Shown here: in pieces, positions 60,697 through 64,000 of the stretch
Position numbering within the stretch: position 1 is the first letter of the stretch
How the letters are laid out: the number at the start of each line of letters is the position of its first letter
NCBI GenBank assembly: GCA_009731425.1
Contig: AP018794.1
Location: forward strand, 2,115,960 to 2,179,959
Reading direction: 5' to 3'
DNA: 64,000 nucleotides
From: Lachnospiraceae bacterium KM106-2
GTDB taxonomy: Bacteria; Bacillota; Clostridia; Lachnospirales; Lachnospiraceae
Program-made: the position numbers and the translations under genes
Notes under the pieces: generated by a model
The model's input: the letters and a program-made list of their open reading frames with translations, nothing else
Database searches by the model: none
What the model was told of the DNA's origin: nothing

Positions 60697-62244
60697 CTAA
60701 TCTTCATCCATAAAATTCATATTGATGACATAGATCATCTTACCTGGGCATAAGCGAATCTCTCTCATGTAGTTATAATATAATAACTCTTCTAATGACA
60801 TACCGAAATATTCTAAGATATCATCTAAAGATTCATTTTCTTTAACAACATAAGGAACTACAGATCCTCTACGATTCCTACGATCTAAACCCTCACCTTG
60901 CATAAAGTTTCTGCCACAATATGGGCAGTTCTTTCTAGCACAGCCATTACAGCATTTTCTTCTACAAGTCTTTGTTTCTGGAACTTTAGCTGTCTTACAA
61001 GAATACTCTGGCATCTTTGCCGTATAGGATGGATTTAATTCACGTTTACAACTCATCTTACGCTCTTTCATCCTATCATCTGCTGCACAACCACAGGAAG
61101 CCTTCTCCTCTACTTTCTCATACTCACAAGCTCTTCTTTCTTTACAGTCTTCCATGAAGTCATCCATATCATATTCTCTTGCTTTAGCTGGTTTAAAGTA
61201 ACAATTCTCTTTATACTCATAATCAGCCTCTTTCTTACATTTACAATCATCCATGTAATCTTCCATCACATACTCTTTTCTCTTTGCTGGCTTATTGTAA
61301 GGACAAGTATCCTCATACTCATATTTAACCTTACGCTGATCCTGATCTGGATAAATCATAAAGATTCCCTCTGTTACAGGCTCTTTATACATAACCTCAG
61401 TTTTTGCCTTCCGAGATGGCTTTTTAGCTGGACATGGCTTCTGAACTTGACATGGTTTCTGATCTGAATATGGTTTTTGCACTGGATATGGTTTTTGCAC
61501 TGGATATGGTTTTTGTACTGGACATGGTTTTTGTGCTGGGCATGGTTTCTGTGCTGGACATGGCTTCTGTGCTGGGCATGGCTTTTGTGCTGGACATGGC
61601 TTTTGTGCTGGGCATGGCTTTTGTGCTGGACATGGCTTTTGTGCTGGACATGGCTTTTGTGCTGGGCACTCAGGACAGTCTGGACATGGCTCTGGTTCTG
61701 GACATGGTCTCTGTGCTGGGCATTCTGGGCATGGCCTCTGTGGAGGACATGGTCTTTGTGGAGGACATGGCCTTTGTGGAGGACACTCTGGACAATCTGG
61801 ACATGGTTCTGGTTCCGGACAAGCTGGACATGGTCTTTGAGGTGGGCACGCTGGACATGGCTCTGGCTCTGGACACGATGGGCATACTGGACAAGGTTCT
61901 GCTTCCGGACATGATGGGCATACTGGACAAGATGGACACTCTGGACACACTTGCTGTTCTGGACTTATATCAACATCGGGCACGACTGGTACGTTTGGAC
62001 GTACGGGAGCATTTGGTTTTGATGGTCTCATTGGTCTTTCAGCATTCGTCGGAATACAAATTGTAGTTCCAACCTGAAGATTATAAACATCAGCATTTGG
62101 ATTAGCACGCAAAATGAGAGCTAAAGGTACATTGTAAGTCTTACTTAATTTATATAAAGTATCTCCTCGTTTAATGGTATATGACATACCATCACATTCT
62201 CTACTAAAATTCGAGAACTGATTCCTATTACTTCTATCTTCCAT
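60697..62244 (-). CDS. LysM protein with Cys-Pro repeats (spore coat SafA-like)
   Basis: This 515-residue protein has LysM at residues 20-66 (SYTIKRGDTLYKLSKTYNVP, ending VGTTICIP). A Cys-Pro-rich region at 98-276 carries CPxCP motifs and 14 tandem hexapeptides of the CPAQKP type. Two imperfect repeats of about 35 residues follow (YEYEDTCPYNKPAKR; YEYKENCYFKPAKAR). A Cys-rich CCNGCARKNCPYCG cluster and a second, divergent LysM-like motif (VVKENESLDDILEYFG) end the protein. There is no signal peptide. Such a cysteine-rich LysM protein is typical of spore coat or inner coat assembly. GGGAGG precedes the ATG. Confidence 0.8.
   Translation of the reverse strand: MEDRSNRNQFSNFSRECDGMSYTIKRGDTLYKLSKTYNVPLALILRANPNADVYNLQVGTTICIPTNAERPMRPSKPNAPVRPNVPVVPDVDISPEQQVCPECPSCPVCPSCPEAEPCPVCPSCPEPEPCPACPPQRPCPACPEPEPCPDCPECPPQRPCPPQRPCPPQRPCPECPAQRPCPEPEPCPDCPECPAQKPCPAQKPCPAQKPCPAQKPCPAQKPCPAQKPCPAQKPCPAQKPCPVQKPYPVQKPYPVQKPYSDQKPCQVQKPCPAKKPSRKAKTEVMYKEPVTEGIFMIYPDQDQRKVKYEYEDTCPYNKPAKRKEYVMEDYMDDCKCKKEADYEYKENCYFKPAKAREYDMDDFMEDCKERRACEYEKVEEKASCGCAADDRMKERKMSCKRELNPSYTAKMPEYSCKTAKVPETKTCRRKCCNGCARKNCPYCGRNFMQGEGLDRRNRRGSVVPYVVKENESLDDILEYFGMSLEELLYYNYMREIRLCPGKMIYVINMNFMDED
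61417..61668. repeat. 18-bp tandem repeat in the LysM gene
   Basis: Fourteen units of 18 bp encode hexapeptides: eight CPAQKP, then CPVQKP, two YPVQKP, YSDQKP, CQVQKP and CPAKKP. Since the unit is a multiple of three, gain or loss by slippage keeps the frame. It continues on the left side (61669-61945) into less regular CP-rich repeats. Confidence 0.9.
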
Positions 62245-62361
62245 AGTTACCTCCCACGCAAAATAACATTTTTGTTGTCAAAAATAATCACCCTGAATAG
62301 CGATTACTCACAATTATTATATTCACGCATGGACTTTTGGTACTTTTTTCGGATAAGTTTT

Positions 62362-63447
62362 TTATTGTTCTCTCAAGTTTGCAACGATTAACCCTACAAC
62401 CTCATTATAACTTTGTACTCCTTTTACCTGTGCATTCGCTTTTAGATACGTATCATTGACTTTATCTGACACTTCCGCAATCTTTCCTTCATACTTACCC
62501 CAGAAAGCATTTCGCTTCTCAATCTCTAAATTCGCCGTCTTACACAATTGATTCCTAATCTTGCCATATGACTCTAAATCGTAACCACGAAGTTCACTCA
62601 TACAATAACTATAAGCTACCAGATAGCCACTATATTGGAATCTCACATCACTGCTATTGGCACACGCTAGAATACTAATAAAGTTCGCCTCTTCCTCCTG
62701 CATAAATCCTCTCAAATGAGCCAATTCATGTAGTACGGTAAATGCTTTATAATAATCCGGCATATCATCATTATAATTTGCTTCTACCGTAAATGGTGAA
62801 TATACTCCGCTTAATTGCTGATAGGATAAGATTTCAGAGACAACGAGTCCTTTTGGTCTTGGATAATAACCAGTAAGACTTTTATATTTCTTGGAAAGCG
62901 CTTTCATAATTTGTGGCGCTTCGCTGACCATAGACGAATCCGTCACCAGTACACCATCTTTGGATTTCGGTATCTTTTTTTCTAAAGCATTGATCTGGTC
63001 ACTCAAATACTGACATACCTGAACCAGTTCTTCTTTATCATATTTCTTTCCTTCTAAATGTTCGGCCTCTATAAAACTAGTGCGATAATAATTTACCCCA
63101 CAATTCATGACATATAGAAATGCAATGATTGATAACAAGAGATAGATCGTACTTAATTTAGATCCTATTGTCTTACTCGTATTTCGTTTCTTTAATTTAA
63201 CAGCAATACTCATAATGAGGCTGCTGATTCCCCATAAGATAATTCCATATACTAAAAATTCTACAACAGAAAATGGTAACCAATTCGATATCCAGGCAAA
63301 AATAAACGATACCTTTGCATATATGTATTGATTAAACCAATCTGCAAATCCTTGTATGTTCTGAGCTGCTGCATATATCACAACTGCTGCAATCAACAAT
63401 ATGGTTGCAACAATTATTTTTCTCTTCTCATGCTTTTTCAAAACCAT
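62362..63447 (-). CDS. DUF3810 membrane protein with a metallopeptidase-like HELAH motif
   Basis: This 361-residue protein has three helices in the first 115 residues (IIVATILLIAAVVIYAAA, VVEFLVYGIILWGISSLIMS, TIYLLLSIIAFLYVMNCG). A large extracytoplasmic part contains FTVLHELAHLRGFMQEEEANFIS, a HExxH zinc motif with a downstream Glu as third ligand. DUF3810 is uncharacterised, but this motif suggests a membrane-anchored zinc peptidase. It is a single gene with ribosome site GGAAGGAG. No clear terminator is seen after it. Confidence 0.85.
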   Translation of the reverse strand: MVLKKHEKRKIIVATILLIAAVVIYAAAQNIQGFADWFNQYIYAKVSFIFAWISNWLPFSVVEFLVYGIILWGISSLIMSIAVKLKKRNTSKTIGSKLSTIYLLLSIIAFLYVMNCGVNYYRTSFIEAEHLEGKKYDKEELVQVCQYLSDQINALEKKIPKSKDGVLVTDSSMVSEAPQIMKALSKKYKSLTGYYPRPKGLVVSEILSYQQLSGVYSPFTVEANYNDDMPDYYKAFTVLHELAHLRGFMQEEEANFISILACANSSDVRFQYSGYLVAYSYCMSELRGYDLESYGKIRNQLCKTANLEIEKRNAFWGKYEGKIAEVSDKVNDTYLKANAQVKGVQSYNEVVGLIVANLREQ

Positions 63448-63541
63448 ATGAACTCCTTCCCTGTCTTTATCTTATGAGTATAACAGTCTCCAAATTATGC
63501 TGTCAAAAGGGAGTGTCCCCCTTTTCTAGCAAATACTTGAA

Positions 63542-64000
63542 TTAAGCACGAATAATGTAGTCTTTCTTTCTTGGTGATGCCACTGGATAAATACCATCTG
63601 CATATCCTAAAATACAAATTCCGATCCCTTCATAATTCTCATCTAATCCCCAATGTTTTAGAAGTTTCTTACCTTCCTCAGTCTCTAACATTTCTTTGGC
63701 ACGATTGATCCAGCAAGAGCCTACCCCTACTGCGTGAGCCGCATTCATCAAATTCCCCATAACAAGACTGCCATCTTTTACATAATTATAATTTGTCTTA
63801 TCTGCTACAACGATAACTGCTGTTGGCGCACCATAGAAAGGATCTCCTTCCGTTCCCATGATCATCGCATTCATCTTTGAAAGACGTTTCACAAGTTCTT
63901 TCTCCTGTGCAACGATCATAACAGGTGATTGTTTATTTTTTCCCGTTGGTGCATAAGTTCCTGCTCTTAAAATTGCATTCAATTCTTCCTCTTTGATCTG
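63542..64000 (-). CDS. Nitroreductase family protein (5' end outside window)
   Basis: The frame is open to the right edge; 152 residues are visible. NAILRAGTYAPTGKNKQSPVMIV is the FMN-binding start of nitroreductases, followed by VVADKTNYNYVKDGSLVMGNLMNAAHAVGVGSCWI and GICILGYADG. The family uses NAD(P)H and FMN to reduce nitro compounds or quinones. The TTG at 63982 is internal, since the frame continues to 64000, so the true start lies beyond the window. A weak hairpin (63506-63527) follows the stop. Confidence 0.85.
   Translation of the reverse strand, partial: QIKEEELNAILRAGTYAPTGKNKQSPVMIVAQEKELVKRLSKMNAMIMGTEGDPFYGAPTAVIVVADKTNYNYVKDGSLVMGNLMNAAHAVGVGSCWINRAKEMLETEEGKKLLKHWGLDENYEGIGICILGYADGIYPVASPRKKDYIIRA

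Noticed and set aside
61434..62066. Long plus-strand open frames (210 and 145 residues) over the LysM gene
   Set aside because: They are the antisense of the 18-bp Cys-Pro repeat; the repeated low-complexity sequence has no stop codons in several frames. No ribosome site and no family similarity.
1..64000. tRNA, rRNA, CRISPR or phage genes
   Set aside because: Read for cloverleaf arms, conserved rRNA blocks, evenly spaced short repeats and integrase/transposase motifs; none were seen. Evenly spaced repeats occur only in the LysM coding region.

Overview
The window is AT-rich, gene-dense DNA from a low-GC Gram-positive bacterium, most likely a member of the Clostridia close to Lachnospiraceae. 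This rests on strong AGGAGG-type ribosome binding sites, U-tract terminators after most genes, a glmS ribozyme, glycine, cobalamin and c-di-GMP-I riboswitches, LCP, LysM and L,D-transpeptidase envelope proteins, a PTS and stand-alone aspartate-ammonia ligase. The family-level placement is an inference from gene content; no rRNA is present. I saw no tRNA, rRNA, CRISPR array, transposase, integrase or phage gene.

Layout. 1-2620: the end of argG, then a biotin operon (bioY-bioB-bioD, minus strand) whose promoter is covered by a BirA-type operator. 2630-4363: a two-gene ABC exporter. 4490-6648: promoter, glmS ribozyme and glmS. 6700-11304: oligoendopeptidase F, a phosphatase-maf-corA operon and two very small genes. 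11799-21001: a ten-gene Mrp/Mbh-type cation/proton antiporter operon that carries four antiporter-type subunits and no hydrogenase or NADH-dehydrogenase module. 21262-21710: an intergenic stretch full of hairpins with the first copy of a 230-bp repeat. 21714-25130: an ECF S component, a small membrane protein, an amidase, and a secreted DUF4430 protein preceded by a cobalamin riboswitch. 25483-29932: a tightly packed five-gene operon (arginase-family protein, acyltransferase, D-2-hydroxyacid dehydrogenase, esterase, pyridoxal kinase). 30511-33297: a TrpXYZ-type ABC uptake system. 33423-39968: DUF2812 protein, NlpC/P60 endopeptidase, exonuclease-BRCT protein, LCP protein, Ung and a Trp/Gly/Cys-rich peptide. 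40126-47541: sucrose/starch block (amylase lipoprotein, scrK, frameshifted scrB, PTS scrA, LacI-type scrR with two operators). 47712-50572: a DUF3298-type secreted protein, a glycine-riboswitch-controlled amino-acid symporter and a 49-residue protein. 50577-51263: the second copy of the 230-bp repeat and an apparently orphan c-di-GMP-I riboswitch. 51412-64000: asnA, an L,D-transpeptidase, an AbgT transporter, a regulator with a pair of ABC transporters, a LysM/Cys-Pro repeat protein, a DUF3810 membrane protein and a partial nitroreductase.

The most unusual feature is the 230-bp repeat. Each copy sits inside the bidirectional terminator hairpin of a different host gene, in the same orientation relative to that gene, and the host's hairpin is present as a direct repeat on both sides. 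The hairpin sequences differ between the two sites. This is what an insertion element that targets terminators and duplicates about 28-38 bp would leave. The interior is a chain of hairpins with no convincing protein. Second in interest are the four-pump Mrp operon, the B12-riboswitch/DUF4430 pair and the c-di-GMP riboswitch with no gene behind it.
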